Assembly: GCA_963782255.1 (NCBI GenBank)
Contig: CAWAIS010000002.1
Location: 1,364,001-1,428,000 of the forward strand
Source of the DNA: Roseiarcus sp963782255
GTDB lineage: Bacteria; Pseudomonadota; Alphaproteobacteria; Rhizobiales; Beijerinckiaceae
Direction: 5' to 3'
Length of the DNA stretch: 64,000 nt
A program made the translations under genes and the position numbers. Positions 35,696 through 44,391 of the stretch are shown piece after piece (the first letter of the stretch is position 1; the number at the start of each line of letters is the position of its first letter). The notes under the pieces are model-generated. The model did no database searches and had not been told where the DNA came from. It saw nothing but the letters and a program-made list of their open reading frames with translations.

Positions 35696-37422
35696 AACCC
35701 CACCGCCAGCGTGCCCCGCTGCCGCAGGTCCGAGGCGCCTGTCAGTGTCCCGTCGGGCGAGCGCGCGATCGTATTGGCCGAGCCCATCGCCTCGCGCACG
35801 ACGACCTTGTGCCCCATCGCCTCGAGGAGCCGGATCGTATCCTCCGAAATGCCGCGCTCGATCCTGAGCTCATCCGGATAGAGCTGGTCGTGCGCGCGCG
35901 GCGCGTTCTCCGCCTCGGCGACGTTGAGGCCGTGGTCGATCACGTTGACGATGATCTGCAGAACCGTCGTGATGATGCGCGAGCCGCCTGGGCTGCCGGT
36001 GACGAGCTCCACCTTGCCGTCCTTGCCGATGACGATCGTCGGGCTCATCGACGACAGCGGGCGCTTCGATGGGCCTGGCGCGTTGGCGTCGCCGCCCATA
36101 AGGCCGTAGGCGTTGCCGACGCCGGGCTTGGCGGCGAAGTCGTCGAGCTCGTTGTTGAGGAGCACGCCCGTGCCGTCGGCGACGAGGCCCGAGCCGTAGG
36201 AGAGGTTCAGGGTATAGGTGTTGGAGACGGCGTTGCCGTCCGCGTCCACGATCGAGAAATGCGTCGTCTGGTCGCTCTCGTAAGCCTGCGGCTCGCCGGG
36301 GCGAATCTCGTCCGCGGGGCGGGCGCGGGTTGGGGATATGAGCGCGCGCAGCTTCTCCGCGTAGGCCTTCGAGACAAGACCGCCAAGGGGGATCTTCACA
36401 AAGTCCGGATCGCCGAGCCAGGCCGCGCGATCGGCGTAGGCGAGCTTCTCCGCCTCCGCCATCTCATGCAGCGACGCGGCCGAGTTGAGGCCCTGCTCTT
36501 GCAGCGGATAGCCTTCGAGAATGTTGAGGATCTCGATCACGTGCGCGCCGCCGGACGAGGGCGGCGGCATCGAGACGATCGTGTGTCCCCGATAGGTCCC
36601 GGCGACCGGCTCGCGCTCGATCGCGCGGTAATTCGCCAGATCCTCCGTCGTCATGCGTCCGCCCGCCACCTGCACCGAAGCGGCGATCGCCTGCGCGACC
36701 GGCCCTTTGTAGAAGCCGGCCGCGCCTTCAGCGGCGATCGTCTCGAGCGTCGCGGCGAGATCGTTCAGCGCGATGTGGTCTCCGACCGGCGGCGGGCTTC
36801 CGTCGGGCTTGAGATAAATGCGCGCCGCCGCCGGATGGCGGGCGAGCACGGGGACCGCAGGGGGAAGCGAGTCGGCGAGATCCTGGTCGACGTTGAGGCC
36901 CTGACGCGCGAGCGCCGCCGCGGGCGCGACGAGCTCGGCGAAGGAGAATTTGCCCGAGCCGTATTTGCGCCAGGCGAGCTCGAGCCCCGCGACCGTCCCC
37001 GGCACGCCGATTGCCAGCCCGGAAAAGCGCGACTTGAACGGATCGGCCTCGCCGTTGGCGTCGAGAAACACGTCCTTGGTCGTCGCGGCGGGCGCGGTCT
37101 CGCGATAGTCGATCGCGACCGTCTTGTTGAGGTCGGCGCGATGGACCAACATGAAGCCGCCGCCACCGATGTTTCCCGCGCGCGGCAAGGTGACTGCGAG
37201 CGCAAATCCGACCGCGACCGCCGCGTCGACGGCGTTGCCGCCGAGCCTCAAGACGTCGAGGCCGACGCGCGACGCGGCCGCCTCCTGCGTGACGACCATG
37301 CCGTGCCGCGCCTCGACCGGAAGCGCGGTCGCGAAATTCGAGATGATCGGCTGCGGATCGGCGCTGGCGACCGCGGGAACGAGGAGGAGAAGGGCGAAGG
37401 CGCAGAGGCGGAAGGGTCTCAA
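35692..37422 (-). CDS. ggt: gamma-glutamyltranspeptidase Ggt
   Basis: Periplasmic enzyme that cleaves or transfers the gamma-glutamyl group of glutathione; it self-cleaves into two subunits. 576 residues. Signal peptide (RLCAFALLLLVPAVASA), then GMVVTQEAAASRVGLDVLR, GNAVDAAVAVGFAL, NIGGGGFMLV. The nucleophile is the first Thr of QTTHFSIVD at the autoprocessing site, and PLSSMSPTIV and GSPGGSRIITTVLQ complete the small subunit. The start is TTG at 37422, seven bases after AAAGGA; no ATG gives a signal peptide. Confidence 0.94.
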   Translation of the reverse strand: MRPFRLCAFALLLLVPAVASADPQPIISNFATALPVEARHGMVVTQEAAASRVGLDVLRLGGNAVDAAVAVGFALAVTLPRAGNIGGGGFMLVHRADLNKTVAIDYRETAPAATTKDVFLDANGEADPFKSRFSGLAIGVPGTVAGLELAWRKYGSGKFSFAELVAPAAALARQGLNVDQDLADSLPPAVPVLARHPAAARIYLKPDGSPPPVGDHIALNDLAATLETIAAEGAAGFYKGPVAQAIAASVQVAGGRMTTEDLANYRAIEREPVAGTYRGHTIVSMPPPSSGGAHVIEILNILEGYPLQEQGLNSAASLHEMAEAEKLAYADRAAWLGDPDFVKIPLGGLVSKAYAEKLRALISPTRARPADEIRPGEPQAYESDQTTHFSIVDADGNAVSNTYTLNLSYGSGLVADGTGVLLNNELDDFAAKPGVGNAYGLMGGDANAPGPSKRPLSSMSPTIVIGKDGKVELVTGSPGGSRIITTVLQIIVNVIDHGLNVAEAENAPRAHDQLYPDELRIERGISEDTIRLLEAMGHKVVVREAMGSANTIARSPDGTLTGASDLRQRGTLAVGF

Positions 37423-37556
37423 CAGATGGGTCTCCTTTGAGGGAGGCACCGAAGCCCTCCCGACGTCAGCCGGCGCCCTGAAATGTCCAGGCTGTCGGCC
37501 CAGACAGAGGACCCCAGCAGCATCGCGAGAAAGACTATTGACCCTCGCATGTTCAT
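37419..37556 (-). CDS. possible small secreted peptide coupled to ggt
   Basis: 45 codons starting with a plausible signal peptide, MNMRGSIVFLAMLLGSSVWA, then a short Arg-rich mature part. Its TGA overlaps the ggt TTG start as TTGA, an arrangement seen in translationally coupled pairs. No homologue is recognised, and the mature part could be chance. Confidence 0.35.
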   Translation of the reverse strand: MNMRGSIVFLAMLLGSSVWADSLDISGRRLTSGGLRCLPQRRPIC

Positions 37557-37720
37557 GCCGCAATTGGCGGCCGTCATAATGGCCGGTTGACGTGATAGGC
37601 GCCACGTATGCGGTTCTTCGTCCACTCCGAAGAAGACGTTCAAACGGTTGCGAAGCGCTACGACGATAGCGCCGCGCTGGCGCTCGCGGCGGTATCGAGC
37701 GCTGAAGATGACGTGACCAA

Positions 37721-38101
37721 TTGAACCCGAGAGCTCAATATATTCGTATCGCCCGGATACCTCCGGGTGAGGCGCCGTCCTGGGTCCGTGAGAAATGGGT
37801 TGGGCTTGAATTGCCACTTGCAAATAATGATCAAGGGCCACGAGACGCATACACATCCGGGGTGTTATCGGGTCCTCGCAATCGGCTCATTGCCGCCTGG
37901 TGGAGTTTGCTTGACCGATTTCAGCGACAATCCGGATACGCCGTCGATGCGCAAGAAGCATTAGCCATTCTCGAAAAGGCAGCCCCAGACGCCGCGTTAT
38001 GGTGGCGCGAGAACGTTCCGCGACTGCGGGCCCGAACGCAGAAGTTTCTATTTCACGTGTCCGCCTGTGAGATGGTCGACCATGAAATCCGCGGCGAATA
38101 A
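37721..38101 (+). CDS. conserved hypothetical protein
   Basis: 126 residues, soluble. The N-terminal block IRIARIPPGEAPSWVREKWVGLELPLA is of a kind seen in short conserved hypothetical proteins; after it come LSGPRNRLIAAWWSLLDRFQ and an acidic helix. TTG start at 37721 inferred; no strong ribosome binding site. Lower GC than its neighbours. The 116 bases before it encode a further 38-codon ATG frame (37608-37724) of unknown meaning. Function unknown. Confidence 0.6.
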   Translation: MNPRAQYIRIARIPPGEAPSWVREKWVGLELPLANNDQGPRDAYTSGVLSGPRNRLIAAWWSLLDRFQRQSGYAVDAQEALAILEKAAPDAALWWRENVPRLRARTQKFLFHVSACEMVDHEIRGE

Positions 38102-38160
38102 CGAACCAACAAAGTGATTGTCTCGGGACCGCGACGACGTCATCAGCGCCCGCGCGGAGA

Positions 38161-38700
38161 CTACCCGATCTCCATCACCGCGCCGCGCGCGAGCCGAGGC
38201 GCAAGCCTACGCATGTCGGATGGCGAAATCGCGACGCAGCCTGCGGTAGGCGTCAAGCCCGGCCGCGCGAGATGGAAGAAGATCGCGCTGCCGCGTCCCT
38301 TCGCGCGGCGCGAGAAATTCTGGTCCAGCACGAACGTCAGGTCATAAAGGTGATCGTTGCGCCACATGCGGTCCGTGCAGTCGACGGCGGGCAGGCGGAC
38401 GGGCCGGTTGTAGCGCGGGCTCATGGGGTCCTCGCACCAACCCTGGTCGCGCCGCATCGGTTTCAGCGAAATGCCGGCGGCGCGCGGACGCGTGCGGTCC
38501 GGACGGTAATAGCCCCACAGCAGCGCGAAGCGTCCGGCGGGCGTTCCGCCATCGCCCTCGCGCTTGATCCGGACGACGCCAGCGGGCCCGAGCGCGCATT
38601 GGATCCGCAATGGTCCCGCCGTCAGCCAGCCGCGCGCGCGTGTTGCGGCAAGCGGGCGCACGCGCAGGAGCGAGAGGCGTTGGGACATGTTCGGCATCAA
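38161..38700 (-). CDS. YkuD-type L,D-transpeptidase domain protein
   Basis: 179 residues. Ends with the catalytic motif of YkuD enzymes, HLARPGLTPTAGCVAIS (His, then TxGCVxxS with the nucleophilic cysteine). Upstream are GGTPAGRFALLWGYYRPD and RYNRPVRLP. No signal peptide is seen, unlike most cell-wall cross-linking enzymes, so export or a different role is open. The short, single-domain form is common in alphaproteobacteria. Confidence 0.85.
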   Translation of the reverse strand: MMPNMSQRLSLLRVRPLAATRARGWLTAGPLRIQCALGPAGVVRIKREGDGGTPAGRFALLWGYYRPDRTRPRAAGISLKPMRRDQGWCEDPMSPRYNRPVRLPAVDCTDRMWRNDHLYDLTFVLDQNFSRRAKGRGSAIFFHLARPGLTPTAGCVAISPSDMRRLAPRLARGAVMEIG

Positions 38701-38814
38701 TCAAAGGTCGTCCTGAACCGCAAGATCGATCTCGCTCCAGTTCGCGCCCTTCGCAGACGTTCGTGGTAAGCGTAGTCCCTGAACTCAACTCGCCCAAGGC
38801 GAAGGAGAGATCCC

Positions 38815-39219
38815 GTGAAGAAGGGGTACAAGGAGCTTCTGCGCGAGGCGGACGCTGAGATCAAGGCGGTGGACGCCGCCGAGGCGATCACGATCCATGC
38901 GGGCGACGGCGCGGTTTTCGTCGACCTGCGCGAGCCGGGCGAACGGGAGCGCGAGGGCGTCATCCCCCGGGCGCATCGCTGCCCGAGGGGAATGCTGGAG
39001 TTCTGGGTCGATCCCGAGAGCCCATATGCGAAGCCGGTCTTCTCCGAGCCGAAGCGCTTCGTTTTCTTCTGCGCGGGCGGCTGGCGTTCGGCTTTGGCGA
39101 CCAAGACAGTGCAGGAGATGGGGCTCGACGACGTTTGCCACATCGCGGGCGGCTTCAGCGCTTGGAAAGCCGCCGGAGGCCCGGTCGAGCGGATCGTGCC
39201 AAAGACGAAGCCGGCCTGA
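38815..39219 (+). CDS. rhodanese-like sulfurtransferase
   Basis: 134 residues, a single rhodanese domain: FVDLREPGEREREGVIPRAH and the active-site cysteine loop FFCAGGWRSALATKTVQEMG, then HIAGGFSAWKAAGG. The catalytic Cys is present. GTG start at 38815 after AAGGAGAG. The aconitase X gene begins within 10 bp of its stop, so the two are likely co-expressed. Confidence 0.93.
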   Translation: MKKGYKELLREADAEIKAVDAAEAITIHAGDGAVFVDLREPGEREREGVIPRAHRCPRGMLEFWVDPESPYAKPVFSEPKRFVFFCAGGWRSALATKTVQEMGLDDVCHIAGGFSAWKAAGGPVERIVPKTKPA

Positions 39220-39227
39220 ACATCAAA

Positions 39228-41123
39228 GTGGACCTGACGATCGACGGCCGGTCGCTGGCCGCGGGGCGCGGCGAAGGCGAGTTCATTTGCACTGACGTCG
39301 GCTTGAGCTTCTGGGGCGGCGTCGATCCTGTCGCGGGCGCGATCGTCGACCGGCATCATCCCCTGAGCGGCGAGCGCCTTGCCGGGCGCGTGCTCGCCAT
39401 CCCCGGCGGGCGCGGCTCGTGTTCGGGCAGCGCCGTCCTTTTGGAGCTGATCCTGAACGGGCATGCGCCTGCGGCGATCGTGGTCGGCGAGCGCGAGGAA
39501 ATCCTGACCCTTGGCGCGCTGGTCGCCGAGCTCGTGTTCGGGAGGTCCATTCCGGTTCTGCAAATCGGCCTCCAAGCGTTCCAGCGCCTCGGCGCGTACG
39601 CCCATGCGCGCGTTGAAGGGGGCCGACTGCGGCTCTTCGACAAGAGCCCTTGCGACGGCTGGCGGCCGGATTCTTGGACGCGCAAGGCGGAAGACGACGC
39701 GACGGGAATAAGGCTCACAGCGGAGGACCGCGCCCTGCTCGCGGGCGCGCAGGGGAAAGCGGCGCAGGTCGCCATGCGGCTTCTTCTGAGGATGGCGGAC
39801 TTGCAAGGCGCGGACACGCTGATCGACGTGTCGCAGGTCCACATCGACGGCTGCATCTATACCGGGCCCGCGAGCCTCCGCTTCGCCGAACTGCTGGCGC
39901 AATGGGGCGCCCGCGTGCGCGTGCCGACGACGCTCAACGCCATCTCGGTCGATCGCCGCCGGTGGCGCGCGCAAGGCGTAGGCGAGGCGCTCGGCCTCCC
40001 GGCTGCCGCGCTGGCCGACGCTTATCTCGCGATGGGCGCGCGCCCGACCTTCACCTGCGCGCCCTATCTCCTCGACGGCGCTCCCCGCATCGGCGATCAG
40101 ATCGGCTGGGCGGAGTCGAACGCGGTCGTTTACGCCAACAGCGTGATCGGCGCGCGGACGATGAAGTATCCGGACTTCCTCGACGTCTGCATCGCGCTCA
40201 CCGGCCGCGCCCCGTCGGCTGGATGCCATCTCGACGCCGGGCGGAGGGCCGCGCTCGCGCTCGACGTCGCCTGGCCGGATGGCGCGGATGATGCTTTCTG
40301 GCCGCTGGCCGGCTATTGCTGCGGCTCGATCTCAGGCGGCGAGATCCCGTTGATCCGCGGGCTCGAGGCGAGCGGGCCAGGACCCGATGACCTCAAGGCG
40401 TTCGGCGCGGCTTTCGCCACGATGGCGGCCGCGCCGATGTTCCACATCGGCGGCGTGACGCCGGAAGCGCAAGGGCAGAGCCCGCTGCGCCGCGCCCGCA
40501 TCGGCGCGGCCGAACTGCGCGAAGCGTGGGACGCGCTGAATTCCGGCGACCCAGAGGAGGTCGGGCTTGTCGCCCTCGGCAGTCCGCATCTCTCGCTCGA
40601 CGAATGCGCCCGGCTCGCCGCGCTCGTCAGCGGCAGGCGGCGCTCGCCGGACGTCGCCGTCGTCGTGACCTGCGGCCGCGCCGTGCACGAGGCGGCGTCG
40701 TGCGCTGGACATGTGGCGGCGGCGGAAGCATTCGGGGTCGAATTCGTGACCGACACGTGCTGGTGCATGGCTCGCGAGCCAATGGTCCCCCCCGCCGCCC
40801 GCACGCTCATGACCAATTCGGGCAAATACGCGCATTACGCGCCTGCGCTCGTCGGCCGCGGCGTGCGCTTCGGCGGCCTTGCGGCCTGCGTCGAGGCCGC
40901 ATGCGCCGGGCGGACCCCGCGCGAGCCGCCGGCCTGGCTGCGAGGCTCGCGGCAAGCGCTCGCAGCGATGGGGCGCGTCGCGGATCAGTCGACGCGGTCG
41001 CGCCCGCCCGGGCAACGCGCAAAGTCGACAGGCTGTCGGGCGGCGACAAGTGGGGCGGCGTCGGCGAGCCGGGGACCCCGCCGATCGCGGCGACCGGAAT
41101 ACGCATCCGTTCGCTGCCGCTGA
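39228..41123 (+). CDS. aconitase X, fused small and large domains
   Basis: Single chain of about 630 residues combining the AcnX swivel domain (DUF126: AIPGGRGSCSGSAVLLELIL, AAIVVGEREEILTLGALVA) and the large DUF521 domain (QVHIDGCIYTGPASLRFAELL, VPTTLNAISVDRRRW, FTCAPYLLDGAPRIGDQIGWAESNAVVYANSVIGART, DTCWCMAREPM). Some bacterial AcnX enzymes are cis-3-hydroxy-L-proline dehydratases; others handle mevalonate phosphate. No proline-catabolic gene is adjacent, so the substrate stays open. Start uncertain: GTG 39228 gives the natural VDLTIDGRS opening. The last 50 residues are Arg-rich and not conserved. Confidence 0.85.
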   Translation: MDLTIDGRSLAAGRGEGEFICTDVGLSFWGGVDPVAGAIVDRHHPLSGERLAGRVLAIPGGRGSCSGSAVLLELILNGHAPAAIVVGEREEILTLGALVAELVFGRSIPVLQIGLQAFQRLGAYAHARVEGGRLRLFDKSPCDGWRPDSWTRKAEDDATGIRLTAEDRALLAGAQGKAAQVAMRLLLRMADLQGADTLIDVSQVHIDGCIYTGPASLRFAELLAQWGARVRVPTTLNAISVDRRRWRAQGVGEALGLPAAALADAYLAMGARPTFTCAPYLLDGAPRIGDQIGWAESNAVVYANSVIGARTMKYPDFLDVCIALTGRAPSAGCHLDAGRRAALALDVAWPDGADDAFWPLAGYCCGSISGGEIPLIRGLEASGPGPDDLKAFGAAFATMAAAPMFHIGGVTPEAQGQSPLRRARIGAAELREAWDALNSGDPEEVGLVALGSPHLSLDECARLAALVSGRRRSPDVAVVVTCGRAVHEAASCAGHVAAAEAFGVEFVTDTCWCMAREPMVPPAARTLMTNSGKYAHYAPALVGRGVRFGGLAACVEAACAGRTPREPPAWLRGSRQALAAMGRVADQSTRSRPPGQRAKSTGCRAATSGAASASRGPRRSRRPEYASVRCR

Positions 41124-41579
41124 AGAATGCGTCGCTCGGAGCCTGACGAGGTTCGGCCGGCGCGGCTTGACGGCAGCCCGGCGACTTTTGCGGGCTTAAG
41201 GGAAAACCTCCCGGGCGTTCGAGGAATTGAAGCCCGGAAATTTCCGAATGATTGGAATGCGCGCCCGGCAGCCGGAGGCGTTATTCTTCGAGCCGGGCGG
41301 GCGTCCAAGACTTTTGCGCAGTCTCATTCCTCCCGTCTGGTCCGCTCGCGGCGTCTTTTGCCATGAGTTTCGCGTGCGGGATGGGTATGGCCTCGCCCGG
41401 AACATTATCCAGCGCCATTCTTGAAACCGGCGGCGGCCGCGCAGCCTTGGGGCGGCGGCGCCGTTCGCAATCTACGCCGGGTTGAAGTACACGATGTGAC
41501 GTGGTTGAGAAGCGCCAAGAGCGAAGCGCGAAGAGCGAAGAGCGAAGAGCAAAACGAGGGCGGAAGCGAGGCGGAAGGC
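41124..41579. other. intergenic region upstream of the ExbB-PqqDE unit
   Basis: 456 bp without a supported gene. No PqqA-like precursor (a short peptide with a conserved E-x3-Y) was found on either strand. It contains the heptamer tandem repeat listed separately. Confidence 0.45.
41521..41548 (+). repeat. tandem heptamer repeat, four units of GCGAAG(A/C)
   Basis: GCGAAGC followed by three GCGAAGA units, just 32 bp upstream of the exbB-like start. The purine-rich repeats resemble short ribosome-binding-like sequences. Copy number may vary between strains by slippage. Confidence 0.7.
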
Positions 41580-42239
41580 ATGCAGGGATTGGACCTATCT
41601 CCGGTCGGGCTTTTTGTCGCGGCGGGCGTCGTCGGCAAGGCGGTCATGGCCGTCCTGTTCGTGGCTTCGCTCTGGTGCTGGGTCTTGATCGTCGAGGGCG
41701 TGATTTCGGTTGTGCGCCTCCGCCGCGCGGTCCGCGCCGCGCGTGAGGGCGCCGTCGCGAAGGCGCTTCTGAGCGTGACGGTCGCGGGCGACGAGGAGGC
41801 GCGCCGGCGCATTCCCGGCGAGACGGTGAGCGAGCTCAGGGCCCGCATTGCGGACGCGATGGCGCGCGCGGCGCGCGAGCTCTTGACGCGCTCCGAGGGC
41901 GGGCTGCCCAATCTCGCGGTCATTTCGTCGGTGGCGCCGTTCATCGGCCTGTTCGGCACGGTGTGGGGCATCATGTCGAGCTTCGCGGCGATCGCGCAGG
42001 CGCAGGACACGAGCCTTGCGACGGTCGCGCCGGGCATCGCGGAGTCGCTCGCAGCGACCGCTTACGGCCTTGCGGCGGCGATCCCGGCCTCGATCGGCTA
42101 CAACCGGATCGGCGCGGCCTACGCCCGGCTCGGGCAGGCGATGGCCTCGCTGGTCGAGGAGCGCGCGCTCATGCTGATCTCGCGTCCGGCCGAGGTCTCG
42201 CGCGACGGCGGACCGCGCCGCCGCAACGAGGCACCCTGA
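41580..42239 (+). CDS. MotA/TolQ/ExbB proton-channel family protein
   Basis: 219 residues with three transmembrane segments: VGLFVAAGVVGKAVMAVLFVASLWCWVLIVEG, then the pair in LAVISSVAPFIGLFGTVWGIM and ATAYGLAAAIPASIGYNRI. The motif APFIGLFGTVWGIMSSF and the loop ending AGIAESL are typical of TolQ/ExbB. Partner ExbD/TolR, TolA or TonB genes are not in the window. Its TGA overlaps the pqqD ATG (ATGA), so it is co-translated with the pqq genes, which is unusual for this family. Confidence 0.9.
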   Translation: MQGLDLSPVGLFVAAGVVGKAVMAVLFVASLWCWVLIVEGVISVVRLRRAVRAAREGAVAKALLSVTVAGDEEARRRIPGETVSELRARIADAMARAARELLTRSEGGLPNLAVISSVAPFIGLFGTVWGIMSSFAAIAQAQDTSLATVAPGIAESLAATAYGLAAAIPASIGYNRIGAAYARLGQAMASLVEERALMLISRPAEVSRDGGPRRRNEAP

Positions 42240-42514
42240 TGGCGATCGAGCCCGCCTCCCGCCCGCGTCTGCCGCGCGGCGTCAAGCTTAAGCGCGACGA
42301 GGCGCGCGGACGATGGACCCTGCTTGCGCCTGAAAGAATCTTCGAGGTCGACGACATCGCCGCGGCCGTGCTCGAACTCTGCGACGGCGAACGCGATCTC
42401 ACATCGATCGTCGCCGTGCTCGCCCGGCGCTATAATGCGCCGGAGGTGGTGATCGCAAAGGACGTCGCCGCCATGCTCGGCGACCTCGAGGCCAAAAGAG
42501 TGCTGGAAACATGA
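42239..42514 (+). CDS. pqqD: PQQ biosynthesis peptide chaperone PqqD
   Basis: 91 residues, the usual size. PRGVKLKRDEARGRWTLLAPERIFEVDDIAAAVLELCDG matches PqqD, which binds the PqqA peptide and presents it to PqqE. RiPP-recognition winged-helix fold. It overlaps both neighbours by 4 bp. pqqA, pqqB and pqqC are absent from the window. Confidence 0.92.
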   Translation: MAIEPASRPRLPRGVKLKRDEARGRWTLLAPERIFEVDDIAAAVLELCDGERDLTSIVAVLARRYNAPEVVIAKDVAAMLGDLEAKRVLET

Positions 42515-43626
42515 CCGCTGATGCCCCGCCTCCGCCCGCCCCGCCGATCGGCGTCCTGGTCGAGCTGACCCATCGCTGTCCGCTCGGCTGCGCGCATTGC
42601 TCGAATCCGCTCGCGCTCGACCGGCCCGCCGCCGAGCTCGATGGGCAAACCTGGACGCGCGTCTTCCGCGAGGCGGCCGCGCTCGGCGCCCTGCACGTGC
42701 ATCTCTCCGGCGGCGAGCCGACCGCGCGGCGTGACATCGCCGACATCACCCGGGGCGCGGCCGAGGCCGGGCTCTACACCAACCTCATCACCTCGGGGAT
42801 CGGGGTCGGCGAGAAGCTCTGGGCCGACCTCGTCGACGCCGGGCTCGACCATGCGCAGCTTTCCTTCCAGGGCGCCGACAAGGCGACGAACGACCGGCTC
42901 GGCCACTATAACGGCGCATGGGAGAAGAAGCTCGACTTCGCCGCGATGGTGACGAAAGCGGGCCTGCCGCTGACCGTCAACGCGGTCATCAGCCGTCCCA
43001 ATATCCATCAGGTCGGCCAGTTCATCGAGCTCGCGCTTGCGCTCGGCGCGCGCCGGCTCGAGGTGGCGCACACGCAATATTACGGCTGGGCGCTCGCGAA
43101 CCGCGCCGCGCTGATGCCGCCGAAGGCCGAGGTCATGGACGCGATCGCGCTCGTCGAGGCGGCGCGGCCGACGCTCAAAGGCAGGCTTGTCATCGACATG
43201 GTCGTGCCCGACTATTATGCGCGCTATCCCAAACCCTGCGCGGGCGGCTGGGGCCGCGTGGCGATCAACGTCTCGCCGTCCGGCAAGGCCTTGCCCTGCC
43301 ACGCGGCCGAGTCGATTCCGGGCCTCGAATTCTGGAACGTCAGCGAGCATGCGCTCGACGAGATCTGGCGCGACAGCCCGGCCTTCAAAGCCTTCCGCGG
43401 CACGGACTGGATGCAGGAGCCCTGCCGCTCGTGCGAGAGGCGCGAGATCGACTGGGGCGGTTGCCGCTGCCAGGCCCTGGCGCTCGTCGGAGATGCTTCA
43501 GCCACGGACCCGGCCTGCTGGAAATCCTCGCACCACGCCCGGATCGAAGCCATGGCCGCGGCCGAGGCCGCAGCGGACGCAGGCGCGATCCGCTGGCGGT
43601 CGTACAAGGAACGGGTCGAGGCGTGA
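42511..43626 (+). CDS. pqqE: PqqA peptide cyclase PqqE (radical SAM)
   Basis: 371 residues. Joins the Glu and Tyr side chains of PqqA in PQQ synthesis. Radical-SAM motif VELTHRCPLGCAHCSNP (Cys23, Cys27, Cys30), GGEPTARRD, YYGWALANRAALMP, and the C-terminal SPASM cysteines in CAGGWGRVAINVSPSGKALPC and CRSCERREIDWGGCRC. ATG overlaps pqqD by 4 bp. PQQ serves methanol, alcohol or glucose dehydrogenases; none is in the window. Confidence 0.95.
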   Translation: MTADAPPPPAPPIGVLVELTHRCPLGCAHCSNPLALDRPAAELDGQTWTRVFREAAALGALHVHLSGGEPTARRDIADITRGAAEAGLYTNLITSGIGVGEKLWADLVDAGLDHAQLSFQGADKATNDRLGHYNGAWEKKLDFAAMVTKAGLPLTVNAVISRPNIHQVGQFIELALALGARRLEVAHTQYYGWALANRAALMPPKAEVMDAIALVEAARPTLKGRLVIDMVVPDYYARYPKPCAGGWGRVAINVSPSGKALPCHAAESIPGLEFWNVSEHALDEIWRDSPAFKAFRGTDWMQEPCRSCERREIDWGGCRCQALALVGDASATDPACWKSSHHARIEAMAAAEAAADAGAIRWRSYKERVEA

Positions 43627-44227
43627 AAGAAACTGTAGCCGTGGTCGATGACCGCAGCCGCCGCGATGCGGTCGGAGAGGCGTACGCGCCCAATAAGGTC
43701 TTCCCTTTTTACGGATATTGTGGCATTGATATTTTGTTTTTTGGGAATCAAGCCCATGCGCTCTCGCCATCTATTCCTCCGGCCGTCTTTCGGCCCGCGG
43801 CAAGGTCCGCCGGCCAGGAACCTCGCGCATCCAAGGCCGCGAAGCGGGCTTCGAGTCAGGAGGCGCCCCGTTCGTGAAGCTCACGGGGAGCAGGCGTTCG
43901 CAACGCCCGTTTGGCGCGGCTCCCTCGGGCCGAGGCGGGAGGCGCGGCGCAAAAATGGAGGCTTGAAAATTTTTTTTTGCCCGAGTCGCTCGTAACCCAT
44001 TGAAAAGTCCAGATTCGCCAAAGGAAATACAAGGTTAATTCTAGCTTGGATTGGCTTGGTTTTCCTTGGCGGCGCCCGGCCTGAAATTCAGCAAATTGGA
44101 AATGTATGAAATCTACGCCCCCGGCGCGACGCCGCCGAGGATCGTCTCGATCACCTGGCGCTTGGCCTGCTCCGAAGGCCGCGTCGTCGAGCGGCCTGCG
44201 AGGGGCCGGCTCAGCCTTTGAAATGAT
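43627..44227. other. 600-bp intergenic region between pqqE and tRNA-Arg
   Basis: No supported gene. It holds a T-tract (43975-43980) and the second copy of the 31-bp repeat (43987-44017). GC is lower than average between 43680 and 44110. A 33-codon frame on the minus strand ends at a TAG near 44120 (RPSEQAKRQVIETILGGVAPGA) but has no start and was not called. Confidence 0.4.
43987..44017. repeat. 31-bp dispersed repeat, copy 2
   Basis: Same orientation as 10855-10885; 27 of 31 bases identical, with the core CGTAACCCATTGAAAA perfect. It lies about 210 bp downstream of the 3' end of tRNA-Arg. Confidence 0.55.
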
Positions 44228-44304
44228 TGGCGCGCCCGACAGGATTCGAACCTGTGGCCTCTGCCTTCGGAGGGCAACGCTCTATCCAGCTGAGCTACGG
44301 GCGC
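44228..44304 (-). tRNA. tRNA-Arg, anticodon CCG
   Basis: 77 bases including an encoded CCA. Acceptor GCGCCCG/CGGGCGC, D arm GCTC...GAGC, anticodon stem TTGCC/GGCAG around loop CTCCGAA (anticodon CCG, reading CGG), T arm ACAGG/CCTGT with TTCGAAT. All stems pair. Confidence 0.97.
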
Positions 44305-44391
44305 ATCGAGTGGGGGCCTGCGAGGGCCGCCCGCCTTCCATAAACGAATTCGGAGCGGAAGGGAAACCCCCTCGAGTCGCCGCGAATCGCG

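Noticed and set aside
35209..37440. 743-codon plus-strand open frame across the TPR and ggt genes
   Set aside because: Antisense to ggt and out of frame with the TPR gene; no recognisable domain.
41124..41579. Possible pqqA precursor upstream of pqqD
   Set aside because: No short frame with the conserved Glu-x3-Tyr core was found on either strand.
43627..44227. Short frames between pqqE and tRNA-Arg, including a minus-strand tail RPSEQAKRQVIETILGGV
   Set aside because: No start codon or ribosome binding site for the tail and no family match; the other frames lack coding signal.
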